This document shows positions 53,660 through 64,000 of a stretch of 64,000 nt of DNA, piece by piece. This DNA comes from Bufo bufo (lineage: Eukaryota > Chordata > Amphibia > Anura > Bufonidae). The DNA is taken from assembly GCF_905171765.1 (NCBI RefSeq), contig NC_053391.1, forward strand, positions 263,703,918 through 263,767,917, written 5' to 3'. A program made the position numbers and the translations under genes. A model generated the notes under the pieces. The model searched no databases, was not told the origin of the DNA, and worked only from the letters and a program-made list of their open reading frames with translations. Position 1 is the first letter of the stretch. Every line of letters begins with the position of its first letter.

Positions 53660-54010
53660 AAGGGATATTAGGTAGGTAAAAGTTATTTCCTATCCACAGG
53701 TGATAACTATCAGGTCAGTGGGGTGTCCTACTGCTGGGAACCACACCAATCACAGGAACAGGAGCCCCAGTTGCTCCCCTGAAAAGACTGGAGCGGCCAG
53801 TCGCACCTGCTCACTGCCGCTCCAGTCATTTCTATGGGAATTCCGTAGATAACCGAGAGTGCTGCACATGTGCCACCAGCTGCTCTGGTCATTTCAGTAG
53901 AGCAGCAGTGAGAAGAGGGTCCCATTCTCATAATCGGTGGGGGTCCCAGCAGTAGGACCTCCACCGATCTAATAGTTATCCCTATCCTGTGCACTACAGG
54001 CCAATAATAA
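53660..54010. mobile_element. MITE-like element in the host intron
   Basis: Arms of roughly 80 bp are imperfect inverted repeats: 'cacaggtgataactatcagg' at the left and, on the complement, 'cacaggatagggataactat' at the right. Related to 41,728-42,044 in design. Ends not exact. Confidence 0.5.
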
Positions 54011-54039
54011 AATCTAACAGCACTCCATTCTATCACAAT

Positions 54040-54297
54040 TTTTCACTTAAACCTATAGGCACTGCTCTGTGGCCCTGCATAGTGTGAAAATAGCAGCACT
54101 GAATGGATAGTGTCAGACTGTGCAGGGGACCCCCCCCCCCCCCAACTGGTGAACACTCCTCTGTGCCCTTACTGCAGACTTCCAGCAGTTTATTCTAGTA
54201 GAAATAATTAAGGAATGCCACAACAGAGCCATAAGAATAGATGCTCCAGAACGGTTATTACATGGCGAATGCATGTAGCTATTACAGGTCAGTTTAA
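54040..54297. repeat. Degraded relative of the 43,751 MITE
   Basis: Carries 'gaatagatgctccagaa' and 'gaatgcatgtagctatta', with a long C run near 54,128. Terminal TTAA parts are lost. Confidence 0.6.
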
Positions 54298-54400
54298 TAC
54301 AGAGTGCAGTTCTGTTATTTTGAAGTCTAACCAATTTTCACATCATCTGTAGAAAAGGTAAATATTTTTTTACAATGGTTTTCTTTTGAAGAACACTTAC

Positions 54401-54607
54401 CAGGAGTTCTTTTAGGCTCTTTGGTTGTGTTGCTACTTCAGAACTGTGCAAAGTGTGTGCAGATTTTGATACCCCTCTTCTGTGTTCTGTACATGGCTGC
54501 CTGGTACATTCCAAAGAAGGACAGCATCTGTCATCCTTGACATTTTTGGACTGATCAATGTGCACATTGCTTGTTGCTTCTCGAAGATAGATTCCTTGTT
54601 TTAAAAT
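54401..54607 (-). CDS. Host gene, internal exon (unidentified)
   Basis: 69 codons with an AG acceptor after a pyrimidine-rich tract (CCTTTTCCTCCAG) and a consensus donor CTG/GTAAGT. Phase 0 at both ends. The translation starts ILKQGIYLREATSN, has a cysteine-containing middle (RCCPSLECTRQPC) and ends QPKSLKELL. The middle looks disordered and polar. It is separated from the previous exon by a hAT MITE and from the next by several MITEs. It fits the 55,126-55,183 exon in frame. Confidence 0.8.
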
Positions 54608-54675
54608 CTGGAGGAAAAGGTGTTAAAAGGACTGCATATTAATACAGTGGTTTCATTGGTGAATAAGCTTGTTAT

Positions 54676-55025
54676 TAGGATAAGCGAATTTCATATTTTG
54701 AAGTTCGTGTGCAGTATTTACTGAATTGTGTTATGGATTCCGTTACCAATGAACCATAATGCAATTCCATGACTGAATGCATAATGGAATGCCTTTAGAG
54801 GCATTCCGTTATTCATTCCGTTATAGTAAAAATCTATAGCCTGCATAACGGATCCTTCTGGTTTACGTTATGCTCCTGCATAACGTAAACCCTATGGATC
54901 AGTTATGCAGGCCATAGACTTCTATTATGACGGAATGAATAACGGAATGCCTCTATAGCAATTCAGAAAATGCCACAACACGAACCCGCACAAAAACTTC
55001 AAAATATGAAATTCGCTCATCCCTA
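54676..55025. mobile_element. hAT MITE in the host intron
   Basis: Ends TAGGATAAGCGAATTTCATA and CGCTCATCCCTA are inverted repeats, with the 8-bp duplication CTTGTTAT at 54,668-54,675 and 55,026-55,033. The interior is a long near-palindrome around 'aacggaatgcc'. It lies between two exons of the host gene. Confidence 0.85.
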
Positions 55026-55125
55026 CTTGTTATACCCAAGCATTCATAAATTGTTAACAGTATTCTTACAGCAACGGCTGATATAAAAAATGATGTATGA
55101 TGGTTAGGAAAAAGGCTGTGTTTAC

Positions 55126-55183
55126 CTTTTGGAGGAAGTTAATGAAATTAGAATTAGTTAAGAACTGTAAAATCACTGAGTGC
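55126..55183 (-). CDS. Host gene, internal exon (unidentified, short)
   Basis: 58 bases: one base completing a codon plus 19 codons reading HSVILQFLTNSNFINFLQK. Acceptor TATTTTTAG before GCACTCAG and donor AAAAG/GTAAAC. It ends in phase 0, matching the next exon. The hydrophobic helix-like pattern resembles the last helices of an alpha-helical repeat domain. A shorter version starting at the AG before TTCTTAAC (55,164) is also possible. Upstream exons were not found in the window; 55,235 onward is transposon DNA. Confidence 0.6.
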
Positions 55184-55627
55184 CTAAAAATATGTCTATT
55201 AAAGGCTAATTAACCCCTTAAATGGACCCTGTCATCTCTCTCTCTCTAAATTATATAAAGAAGGATGTATTATACTGTGTGTGTATGTATGTTCCACGAT
55301 CACTGAGAAAAAAATTATAATATAATAACCGCAACCATTGATTTCAACGAAACTTGGTATACACAACCCTTGCTACCTGGAAAGAAATCTTTTGAGGGTC
55401 ACAGCTCTCTAGGACGTACCGTTCCTGAGATATTCCCCAAAAATGACCTGCATTAGCCAATACAAGCATGCAAGTTTTTCTCTTCATATCCCAACTGCCA
55501 TACACACGGTCACATGTCCTTATCAGCCAATAGAAGCTTGCAAGCCCTTAGTCTCCACATACACAGTTTTACTCCAGGTTTCCATAACAACCCAGCCATT
55601 TTTCTTCAGCGCTGTAGGTCAGCTTTA

Positions 55628-55898
55628 GGCTAGGGCTACACGACGACATGTGTCGCACGACACAAGGCAAAAGTACACCGCTATATGTGTCGTGCGACAT
55701 TGTCGCTCGACAATTTTATAATAATGATAGTCTATGGTGTTACACTGCGACATGCTGGGACTACAATGCGACTGAATTTTTTGCAACTGTCGTGTTGCAG
55801 TCGGAGTATGTCACATGACGTAGTGAGACACCAAAGCCTATCATAAAAATTGTTGAGGAAAAAATGTTGTGCGACACATGTTGTCGTGTAGCCCTAGC
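55628..55898. mobile_element. MITE with GGCTAGGGCTACACGACGAC ends
   Basis: Inverted ends GGCTAGGGCTACACGACGAC and the complement 'gtcgtgtagccctagc'. Internal blocks of 'tgtcgcacgacac'. No ORF. Confidence 0.7.
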
Positions 55899-55904
55899 AT
55901 TAAA

Positions 55905-56202
55905 GGGGCAGCGAGCTGTGGAGGTCACTGTTAAAGAGACTTTCACTGTGGATGTTACTGTTAGAGGAGGCAGGCTGCTGTGAGGTCACTGTTTAAACGG
56001 GCAACTGCTGTGGAGGTTACTATTAAGGCAGCAGATACTGTGAGGTCACTTAAGGCAGGCGGGGTACTGTGGAGGTCACTGTTAAGGGGGCAGGCCCCGA
56101 GGTCACTGTCAAGGGAGTGGGGTGCTGGTGAACTCACTGTTAAAAGGGGCAGGCTGCTGAGAACGTCAAAGTTAAGGGGATGGGCTGCTGTAGAGGTCCA
56201 TT
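55905..56202. repeat. Minisatellite in the Helitron, left part
   Basis: About nine irregular units of some 30 bp around 'gaggtcactgttaagggg'. The array continues at 58,541-58,640, so the piggyBac-family element jumped into a TTAA of one unit. Confidence 0.7.
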
Positions 56203-56589
56203 TTAACCACCTCCCGACCGCCTAAACGCACGGATGCGTCCGGAAGGTGGTTGATTCATTCCTCTGGACGCATCCGTGCGTCATCTTGCGAGACGCGAGA
56301 TTTCCTGTGAACGCGCGCACACAGGCGCGCGCGTTCACAGGATCGGAAGGTAAGCGAGTGGATCTCCAGCCTGCCAGCGGCGATCGTTCGCTGGCAGGCT
56401 GGAGATGCTATTTTTTTAACCACTAACAGGTATATTAGACGCTGTTTTGATAACAGCGTCTAATATACCTGCTACCTGGTCCTCTGGTGGTCCCTTTTGT
56501 TTGGATCGACCACCAGAGGACACAGGCAGCTCAGTAATATGTAGCACCAAAAACCACTACACTACACCCCCCCCCCCCTGACACTTATT

Positions 56590-57100
56590 AACCCCTTATT
56601 CACCCCTGATCACCCCCCTGTCATTGATCACCCCCCTGTAAGGCTCCATTCAGACGTCCGTATGTTTTTTACGGATCCACGGATACATGGATCGGATCCG
56701 CAAAACACATAGACGTCTGAATGGAGCCTTACAAGGGGGTGATCACCCCATATAGACTCCCTGATCACCCCCCTGTAAGGCTCCATTCAGATGTCCGTAT
56801 GATTTTTACGGATCCACGGATACATGGATCGGATCCGCAAAACACATACGGACATCTGAATGGAGCCTTAAAGGGAGGTGATCAATGACAGGGGGGGTGG
56901 ATCACCCCATATAGACACCCTGATGACCCCCCTGTCATTGATCCCCCCCCCCTGTAAGGCTGCATTCAGATGTCCGTATGTTTTTTACGGATCCACGGAT
57001 ACATGGATCGGATACGCAAAACACATACGGACATCTGAATGGAGCCTTATAGGGGGGTGATCAATGACAGGGGGGTCACCCCCCTGTAAGGCTCCATTCA
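56590..57100. repeat. Hairpin array (piggyBac-family arm)
   Basis: Three to four alternating inverted units as at 9,960-10,510, with 'gatccacggatacatggatc' at the hairpin tips. Confidence 0.8.
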
Positions 57101-58320
57101 GAAATTTTTTTGACACAAGTTAGCGGAAAATTATTAATTTTTCGTACAAAGTCTCATATTCCACTAACTTGTGTCAAAAAAAAAAATCTCACACGAACTC
57201 ACCATACCCCTCACGAATCCAAATGCGTAATTTTTTTTTTGACATTTATATTCCCAGACTTCTTCTCACGCTTTAGGGCCCCTAGAATGCCAGGGCAGTA
57301 TAAAATACCCCACATTGTGACCCCATTTCGGAAAGAAGACACCCCAAGGTATTCCGTGAGGGGCATATTGAGTCCATGAAAGATTGAAATTTTTGTCCCA
57401 AGTTAGCGGAAAGGGAGACTTTGTGAGAAAAAAAAATAAAAAATCAATTTCCGCTAACTTGTGCAAAAAAATAAAAAATTCTATGAACTTGCCATGCCCC
57501 TCATTAAATACCCTTGGGGTGTCTTCTTTCCAAAATGGGGTCACATGTGGGTATTTATACTGCCCTGGCATTTTAGGGGCCCTAAAGCGTGAGAAGAAGT
57601 CTGGGATCCAAATGTCTAAAAATGCCCTCAAAAGGAATGTGGGCCCCTTTGCGCATCTAGGCTGCAGAAAAGTGTCACACATCTCGTATCGCCGTACTCC
57701 GGAGAAGTTGGGCAATGTGTTTTGGGGTGTCATTTTACATATACCCATGCTGGGTGAGATAAATATCTTGGTCAAATGCCAACTTTGTATAAAAAAAAAA
57801 TGGAAAAGTTGTCTTTTGCCAAGATATTTCTCTCACCCAGCATGGGTATATGTAAAATGACACCCCAAAACACATTGCCCAACTTCTCCAGAGTACAGCA
57901 ATACCACATGTGTGACACTTTTTTGCAGCCTAGGTGGGCAAAGGGTGCCCACATTCCAAAGAGCACCTTTCGGATTTCACCGGCATTTTTATACAGATTT
58001 TGATTTCAAACTACTTCGCACGCATTTGGCCCCTAAAATGCCAGGGCAGTATAACTACCCCACAAGTGACCCCATTTTGGAAAGACACCCAAGGTATTTC
58101 GTGATGGGCATAGTGAGTTCTCATGGAAGTTTTTATTTTTTGTCCACAAGTTTAGTGGAATATGAGACTTTGTAAGAAAAAAAAAAAAAAAAAAATCATA
58201 ATTTTCCGCTAACTTGTGACAAAAAATAAAAAGTTCTATGAACTCACTATGCCCATCAGCGAATACCTTAGGGTGTCTACTTTCCGAAATGGGGTCATTT
58301 GTGGGGCGTTTGTACTGTCT
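57100..58320. repeat. Long palindromes of the piggyBac 3' arm
   Basis: Palindromic blocks share 'caccccaaaacacatt', 'acccagcatgggtatatgt' and 'ccagggcagtat' with 32,880-34,308 on both strands. Frames open on both strands here are repeat effects. Confidence 0.8.
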
Positions 58321-58766
58321 GGCCATTGTAGAACCTCCGGAAACATGACAGGTGCTCAGAAAGTCAGCAATGAAATGCCACCAAATGAAAGCTCTATTAG
58401 TGAGAAGAAAAGGAGGTAAAATTCATTTGGGTGGTAAGTTGCATGACCGAGCAATAAACGGTCAAAGTAGTGTAGTGCAGAAGTGTAAAAAGTGGCCTGG
58501 TCATTAACGGTGTTTAAGCTAAGGGGGCTGAGGTGGTTAAAGTGGCTGGGCACTGTGGGGGGGGGAGATCAGTGTTAAGGGGTTAGGGACTGTGGAGTTC
58601 ACTGTTAAAGGGGCGGGGTGCTGTAGAGGTCACAGTTTATGGGGGGGATACTGTCGATATCTTAACAACACACACAAACACTAAATGAAATAGATGAAAT
58701 ATACCCGTGCGAAGCCGGGTCCTTCTGCTAATTAAAAATAAAAAAAAAAACATAAAACTTCTGACT

Positions 58767-60725
58767 TTAAAGGGCTTCTGTCAGCCCACTAAAACCGTTT
58801 TTTTTAAACCGTGTAGATTGTGACGTCATCGGTCGCAGGCGCATTGAGGATGAAGCGGCCGAGGTGAGTGGCCGCCTCTCAGTGCGCCTGCGCCGATTGA
58901 AGATAGGTACGGCCGTGGCGCAGGCGCCAGATATTGAATGAAAACAGGCAAGGGCCAGCGGAGAAAGATCCCGTCCGCTGGCCCTGTCAATCAACAAGCG
59001 AGGGCAGTGGCGACTATCCAAGCTATGGCCAGCCATGGCTAGTTGCCATAGGCGCCAAGCGGAGGGGGCGACAAAAAAAAAAATATCATGAAAAAAAAAT
59101 TCCCACCCATTCTGCAGCCACCTCCTTTAGCCCCAGCGCTGGCGGCGGCACGCAAATTAACTTGGAAAGTACTTTTACCTGGCTGGACAGTCTGGACTGA
59201 GGCTGGCATGTAGGAGAAAAGACAGGCGCCCCCCATGATTTTCTATGAATGGGAAATCGCCCAGTCCGTCCGTGTATCTGCTAACTTGCAGAGGCTCCGC
59301 CTCCAGCTCCGCCTACCCTCCTCTGCGTATCGTAGCTTCATTTATCCAGCGATGTCACTCGTGAGGTGACTCAGTCACCGTGACTGACTGCACTGAGGTG
59401 AGTGAGGAGAAGAACTGTGAGAAGTTGGAACGATTGGACCCCCAGCCAGGCAGCACTGCTAGTCTGCTACGGTACACACACACATCATGATCACACTGTA
59501 TAATGATTGTACTGACATTCTGCAATCTGCCAAGCACTGCAGGCAACCTAATAAATGTAACCTTGCTAAATACCTAATATAGTGCTGCTAAATATATGGA
59601 ATAAATAAATTAGAATTATGCATAGATATCCAAAATAAAGTGATTTGTGCAAGTTGTACCTGCTGTTGCACAAATCACTTTATTTATATCTATGGCTATG
59701 CATAATTATAATTAATTTAATCCATATTGTGCAAGCACTATATTGGATGGGGCTGCTTGCTTCTGTTTGAGACTGTCATGATGCCAGGCTTAGGCTATTG
59801 TCACACTGGGGCGTTGCGCTATTGGCGGTTAAAGCGTCGCTATTTGAGCGGCGCTTTACTGTAGTTTTTGCGGCGCTATTCAGCCGCTAGCAGGGCGCCT
59901 CAAATATGCGGCTCGCAGGACTTTGAGCTTCCACTAGCTGCCCAAAAAGGGTTAAAACCGCCCGCAAAATGCAGCTTGCAGCGGTGCATTGCTGGCGGTT
60001 CGGCGGCGTTGCCCATTGATTTCAATGGGCAGTGGCGCTTTCGAATCAGTGTGTACACTGTTCCTACCCCCTCCTGGGAACTACATCTGTGTGGCAGGAG
60101 GCTCTCTACGTGTTAGAGACATCAAGGAGATGTGAATTACTATGCGTGCTGCAATGCATACTGGGAAATGTAGTTCTTACATGAACGAGCGCCGCAAGCC
60201 AGGAAGTGAATGAGAGAACAGAAACTAGAACGCCGGAGGTGATATAGATGAAGGAATTTAATAAGTATTTCCTCGTTTTTTAACAGAATCATTACACTAT
60301 TCTGTTTTTCTACCTTACAAACATTAATTTTAGGCAACAAAAACTTTAATTGGAAGATTAAAGAGTTTGACTTGAAGATTTGTCAGCTGTTTTTTTTTTT
60401 GTTAAGGTTATCTGAAAGATGGGTTTAAAATATTTTGACAGGGGCGCAGTTTCAGTGCTTGCCATAGGCGCCATTTTCACTAGATACGCCTCTGGCGGAG
60501 GGGGCGTCATTACGATGGGAGGATGCGGCTTGCTACCAGTAAGTAGCCGCCCTACTGGCTGGTAGCAAGGTCATTCACATATTATAAAAATAGGGTTTAG
60601 CAAATTCTACTGAAACCAAATTATTTTTTTACTTATGTATGGATAAATCGCAGTGTAGGGGGTTATTTTAAGAGCAAAAAAAAAACAAAAAAAAACGGTT
60701 TAGTGGGCTGACAGAAGCCCTTTAA
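58767..60725. mobile_element. TTAA-type element with AAAGGGCTTCTGTCAGCCCA ends
   Basis: Left end AAAGGGCTTCTGTCAGCCCA and the exact complement at the right, each beside TTAA (58,767 and 60,722). It is composite: 59,030-59,060 and 60,450-60,500 share 'ttgccataggcgcca' and 'cggagggggcg', suggesting an inserted block between them. Inside that, 59,793 starts GGCTATTGTCACACTGGGGC, one end of another MITE, and 59,625-59,715 is a small palindrome around 'aaataaagtgatttgtgcaa'. No ORF of note. Confidence 0.65.
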
Positions 60726-62479
60726 CTTGTTCCACTGTTAGGGCTTTTAGCACAGCAAACATGCTTTTTTCACTCTCCCAGCACTCAAAAAAGTTTATTT
60801 TTTAATGGGCTGCATGTTTTTAAATCAACAATTTATTGCTTTACATAATTGAAAAACTGTAAAACAGAAAAAAAAAAACTGTGCAGTAGAAATAGACAGA
60901 AAACGCTACCATTATTTTAGGTTCAGCATTCACATTGAGCTGAAACTACAATTACAGTGATACCAAAGTTAGTTTTTCTTGTTTATGAACTACTTGACAA
61001 AAAGATTTTAACATTTTTATTGTCAGAAGTGACTGACTAATTATGTATGTTATATTTTTTTGATTTTTTAACCCTTTCGCTACATGTTCGGCACTGGAGC
61101 GATTGTGTAAACATAGCCGCGGTTCTCTTCCTATTTCAAACATCAGTGGCCCGCGACTAATGACAGTGATTAGCAATAATGCCGATGGCAGCCATTACAA
61201 GCCTTTAGATGCAGTGATCGGTCGATGATCACGGCATCTAAACTGTGAAAAACCCATAGCATGTTGCTTCCGGTTAATACCAGCATCCCCGTGCAGTCAA
61301 TGGGGGATGTCAGCAATTTACAGAAATAGGATAGATCTCTCTGAAGAAACCCATTGTATTAGAGTTCACTGACTGGCTACATGAGGAAACATGGCTGATC
61401 TTCCAGGTGCAACATCTCTTAACATGTGTCTGCACTCTAGCATTTGCCTCCAGTAGAAGCAGTCACACTGAGCAGGAACTCCATGGCATCTTTCAGGTGG
61501 CCATCTGTCCTGCCCCAGATAGTTATGTGAAGTTATACTCCAGTCAGCTTCCTAGACCCCTCTATGACCATAGCTTGATGGAATTATGGGAGATAGTGCA
61601 GGCGCTTCCTACATGGGCACATTTGGAGGCCAACATTTCTCACACAGAAGAGAGGTATACCATAGTGCTACAAAAGGTATCCATCGCTCATGTTTCAGTC
61701 CTTATCTGAGAGGGTCACCTCTTTGCAGACAACATGATTTCTGCAGAGGTTCAGTCACTATCCGTGACCATGACTGCAAGTGCAGTCCAAATAAAGGACA
61801 TTTCTTTACACTTAAATTATGTTGAAAATTAGGGGAGATGCTACAGTCTGAAAATTGGAGGAAAGGGGGGAGCACATAGAGGACATTTTTGAGGAGGCAG
61901 TAGGAGGGTGGGCCTGTACTGTTTAATGGTGTGATTTTTCTATATTCATTTTCTATAGGAGGAGGGTTATCTGATCTGGGAGGCTACTAAAAGCTAGTTT
62001 GGTCAACCCGTTTTGAAGTTATTTTCCCGCAAACAAAGGCATTTTTTCCAGTGAAATCTCTCTTTTGCTTATTAAAAGTACAACCTGTGCAAATTTGATA
62101 GATTGGTGCCACAATGGACTTTGCCACTGATACTTAAGATGTCCTGAGATGGTCTGCTTCATGTGGCTGCAGCTCTGACCCCTCCCACAGGGAGACGAAC
62201 TGGAGAGAGCTTGACTTTCACCCAGAAGACGACAGTCAAGAGCCTGAAAATATTGTATTTTCTGAACATGTTTTAGGGGTGTATTTAATATCTTTGTTCC
62301 CCCCAGCACCCTGAGTGCTGGGGTTGTAGTTTATGTTTGCATATTAATCACAGCCCTCTAGTTCTTATAACCCCTCTCTGTTTTGGAAGTACTGGTGTGG
62401 TGTACTTTTCACAGGGTGTTGGAGTCTTCAGGTGGTTCATTTTGCTCTTGGGGACACATATTCCACAGCTAGAAGTTTC
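60726..62479. other. Mostly unassigned non-coding DNA
   Basis: One repeat end TTAACCCTTTCGCTAC at about 61,069. At 61,715 the plus strand reads HLFADNMI, similar to the FADD box of a LINE reverse transcriptase, but no other motif supports it. No exon with clear splice signals was found. Confidence 0.35.
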
Positions 62480-62878
62480 TTAAAGAGCATATGTCCCTAT
62501 AATCAACCCTACTTAACCAAACATACTGCCTGGTAGGATTGATCATGGTGACTAAAACCAGCCTTTTGCAATCAGTATTACTGTTGCAGAGAAATTCTTA
62601 TCTTTATTTTATGCAAATTAGGTGCTTAAAGCAAAGGAGAGCAGGACAAGCCCCTTGGAGAATCGCTTTACCTCTACTTCTCTCCGTTGAAACTCCCCCT
62701 CCCAGTGAGATTTACAGAGCCAGGCATCCTCACTGTTCCAATGCCGATCCTGAAATCTCAGGAAAAGGCGGAGGTGAAGCAGTGCTCCAAGAAAGAGCTT
62801 GTTTTAGTCATCATGATGAACCCTACCAGGCAGCATGCCTGGTGTAATAGGGTGGATCATGGTGACAGATGCTCTTTA
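62480..62878. mobile_element. MITE with TTAAAGAGCAT ends
   Basis: Inverted arms of about 70 bp: AAAGAGCATATGTCCCTATA at the left, and AAAGAGCATCTGTCACCATG on the complement at the right, both continuing into 'gcctggtagg'. No ORF. Confidence 0.65.
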
Positions 62879-62976
62879 TGTCTCCTTTGCTTTTCTACTC
62901 TGATATTTTTTTTTCTCTCCTAGGTGGTTGCTCCTTACTGACACTATGCCTAATATGACTTCTGTCTCAATTATTA

Positions 62977-62981
62977 GATAT

Positions 62982-63036
<55 letters not shown>

Positions 63037-63042
63037 TTTACA
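62977..63042. repeat. AT microsatellite followed by a T run
   Basis: About 25 TA dinucleotides with one interruption, then eleven or more T. Confidence 0.95.
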
Positions 63043-63134
63043 GTGTTTACCACCAATTAAAGTCTTCCCTTTAAGTGTGATACCCTTTGGGCTCACATTA
63101 AAAATTATTCCCGAGGAGGGGGCAGATCCTTCGC

Positions 63135-63424
63135 AGGCCTCATGCACACGGCCGTGTTCAGCGGCCGAGAGCGGTCCTTGGTAACACGGCCTGGACTCCT
63201 GTTGAGAGCAGGAGCGCACGGCGTCATTGGTTGCTATGACGCCGTGCGCTTCATTGCCGCCGCTGCACTACAGTAATACACTATACGAGTGTATTACTGT
63301 AGTGCAGCGGCGGCATGAAGCGCACGGCGTCATAGCAACCAATGACGTCGTGCGCTCCTGCTCTCAACAGGAATCCAGACCGTGTTACCACAGACCGCTG
63401 AACACGGCCGTGTGCATGAGGCCT
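63135..63424. mobile_element. MITE with AGGCCTCATGCACACGGCCG ends
   Basis: Two arms of about 145 bp are complementary over nearly their whole length ('gtcattggttgctatgacg' against 'cgtcatagcaaccaatgac'), meeting at a 'gtattactgtagtgcagcgg' hairpin. Duplication of the target not seen. Confidence 0.8.
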
Positions 63425-63431
63425 AAATGTC

Positions 63432-63698
63432 AATATTATCATCCTATATCCCTTTTAAATATGGATCCTCAAAAATATTGGCCCTCCGACCAACCCCTTT
63501 ACTTCAGGATATTATACAAAGAGATTAGGTTAGCTTCACACTTTTTGGGAAGCCAGGGACAACACCACCCAAGCCATTAACTAGATTCATCATGCCATCT
63601 TGCATGAGAGGAAGCCATGCCTTTCAACTGATGTCAATAAAAGCCTTCAATCAGGTAAGCTGGGATTTTATGTTTGAGACTCTCAATCATGTTGGTCT
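63432..63698 (+). pseudogene. Decayed LINE reverse-transcriptase fragment
   Basis: Plus strand reads YHPISLLNMD (degraded YRPISLLN), then in other frames NTTQAIN-stop-IHHAILHERKPCLSTDVNKAFNQ and VSWDFMFETLNHVG, matching the L1 order 'DNTRR...LSLDAEKAFDRVSW'. Frameshifts and stops throughout. Truncated by the Tc1 end at 63,700. Confidence 0.7.
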
Positions 63699-63699
63699 A

Positions 63700-64000
63700 C
63701 AGTCGTGGCCAAAAGTTTTGAGAATTACATAAATATTGGAAATTGGAAAAGTTGCTGCTTAAGTTTTTATAATAGCAATTTGCATATACTCCAGAATGTT
63801 ATGAAGAGTGATCAGATGAATTGCATAGTCCTTCTTTGCCATGAAAATTAACTTAATCCCAAAAAAACCTTTCCACTGCATTTCATTGCTGTCATTAAAG
63901 GACCTGCTGAGATCATTTAAGTAATCGTCTTGTTAACTCAGGTGAGAATGTTGACAAGCACAAGGCTGGAGATCATTATGTCAGGCTGATTGGTTAAAAT
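63700..64000. mobile_element. Tc1/mariner-type element, left end, cut by the window edge
   Basis: TA followed by CAGTCGTGGCCAAAAGTTTT and 'gagaattacataaatatt', a Tc1-type inverted terminal repeat of a different family from the 13,733 element. Only the terminal repeat and leader are inside the window, so transposase presence is unknown. Confidence 0.8.

Larger units (their letters stand above)
56203..58540. mobile_element. Non-autonomous piggyBac-family element, both ends present
   Basis: TTAACCACCTC at the left and GAGGTGGTTAA at the right. The left arm matches the inner arm of 9,668-10,902 and the design of the 29,138 piggyBac. 56,590-57,100 is a hairpin array with 'aggctccattcagacgtccg' units. 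57,100-58,320 holds long palindromes of the type at 32,880-34,308. No transposase. The transposase at 30,080 is the only candidate in this window that could act on it. Confidence 0.85.
55235..58731 (+). mobile_element. Helitron (non-autonomous), split by a piggyBac-family element
   Basis: Starts A/TCTCTCTCTC followed by 'tgtgtgtatgtatgttcc', text typical of Helitron 5' ends, and finishes with a hairpin ACCCG-TGCGAAGC-CGGGT about ten bases before CTAA and a T, meeting the 5'-TC ... CTRR-3' rule and insertion between A and T. The interior has a MITE (55,628-55,898) and a minisatellite (55,905-56,202, resuming 58,541-58,640) of units around 'gaggtcactgttaaa'. No Rep/helicase gene. The minisatellite is cut by the piggyBac-family element. 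Confidence 0.75.

Noticed and set aside
59868..60116. Open frame of 82 codons in GC-rich DNA
   Set aside because: It lies within MITE sequence of repeated 'gcggcgc' text and has no splice or domain support.

Overview
This window reads as nuclear DNA of a vertebrate, most likely an anuran amphibian. The reasons are the element mix (Tc1/mariner, DIRS tyrosine-recombinase retrotransposon, Penelope-like element with a GIY-YIG domain, L1-type LINEs, hAT, piggyBac, a Helitron end pair, many TTAA and TAA target MITEs), intron-like signals and very sparse host coding sequence. No bacterial operon, rRNA, tRNA or CRISPR array was seen. The species is an inference.

Layout. Positions 1-9,667 and 12,902-34,896 are two nearly identical direct copies of one locus. 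They are separated by 9,668-12,901, which holds piggyBac-family arms and a second repeat family carrying a MITE. The two copies share a short MITE, a CCGTATTTTTCGCCC-type element, the left end of a DIRS element, an L1-type LINE (LINE-A) inserted in the DIRS recombinase gene, and a hAT element inserted in LINE-A. Copy 2 alone carries a Tc1 element (13,733-15,331), a full-length L1 (LINE-B, 20,212-26,336) and a piggyBac (29,138 to about 34,308). Copy 1 shows the empty target site for each of the three. The locus is therefore either a recent segmental duplication or two unmerged haplotypes that differ by transposon insertions.

The core of copy 2 is a nest four levels deep: DIRS (17,784-40,809) contains LINE-A (18,676-36,414, 15-bp TSD), which contains both LINE-B (15-bp TSD) and a hAT element (28,522-34,343, 8-bp TSD), and the hAT contains piggyBac (TTAA). 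LINE-B has both ORFs open (ORF2 of 1,265 aa) and a 15-bp TSD, so it may be mobile. The piggyBac transposase (650 aa) is also open with its DDD residues and C-terminal zinc finger, but its 3' end has been lost.

From 40.8 to 49.1 kb there is a degenerate stretch, several MITEs, an inverted partner of the 10.9-12.6 kb repeat, and a 4.9-kb Penelope-like insertion (44,237-49,091, 13-bp TSD). Its long terminal arms are inverted, its ORF is 5' truncated, and one arm holds an intact hammerhead ribozyme core.

From 49.1 to 55.2 kb lies the 3' end of an unidentified host gene on the minus strand: three in-frame exons with splice signals (55,126-55,183, 54,401-54,607, 52,132-52,335), whose introns contain MITEs. 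From 55.2 to 64 kb there is a Helitron split by a piggyBac-family element, more MITEs, an AT microsatellite, a decayed LINE reverse-transcriptase fragment and the first 300 bp of another Tc1-type element running off the window.
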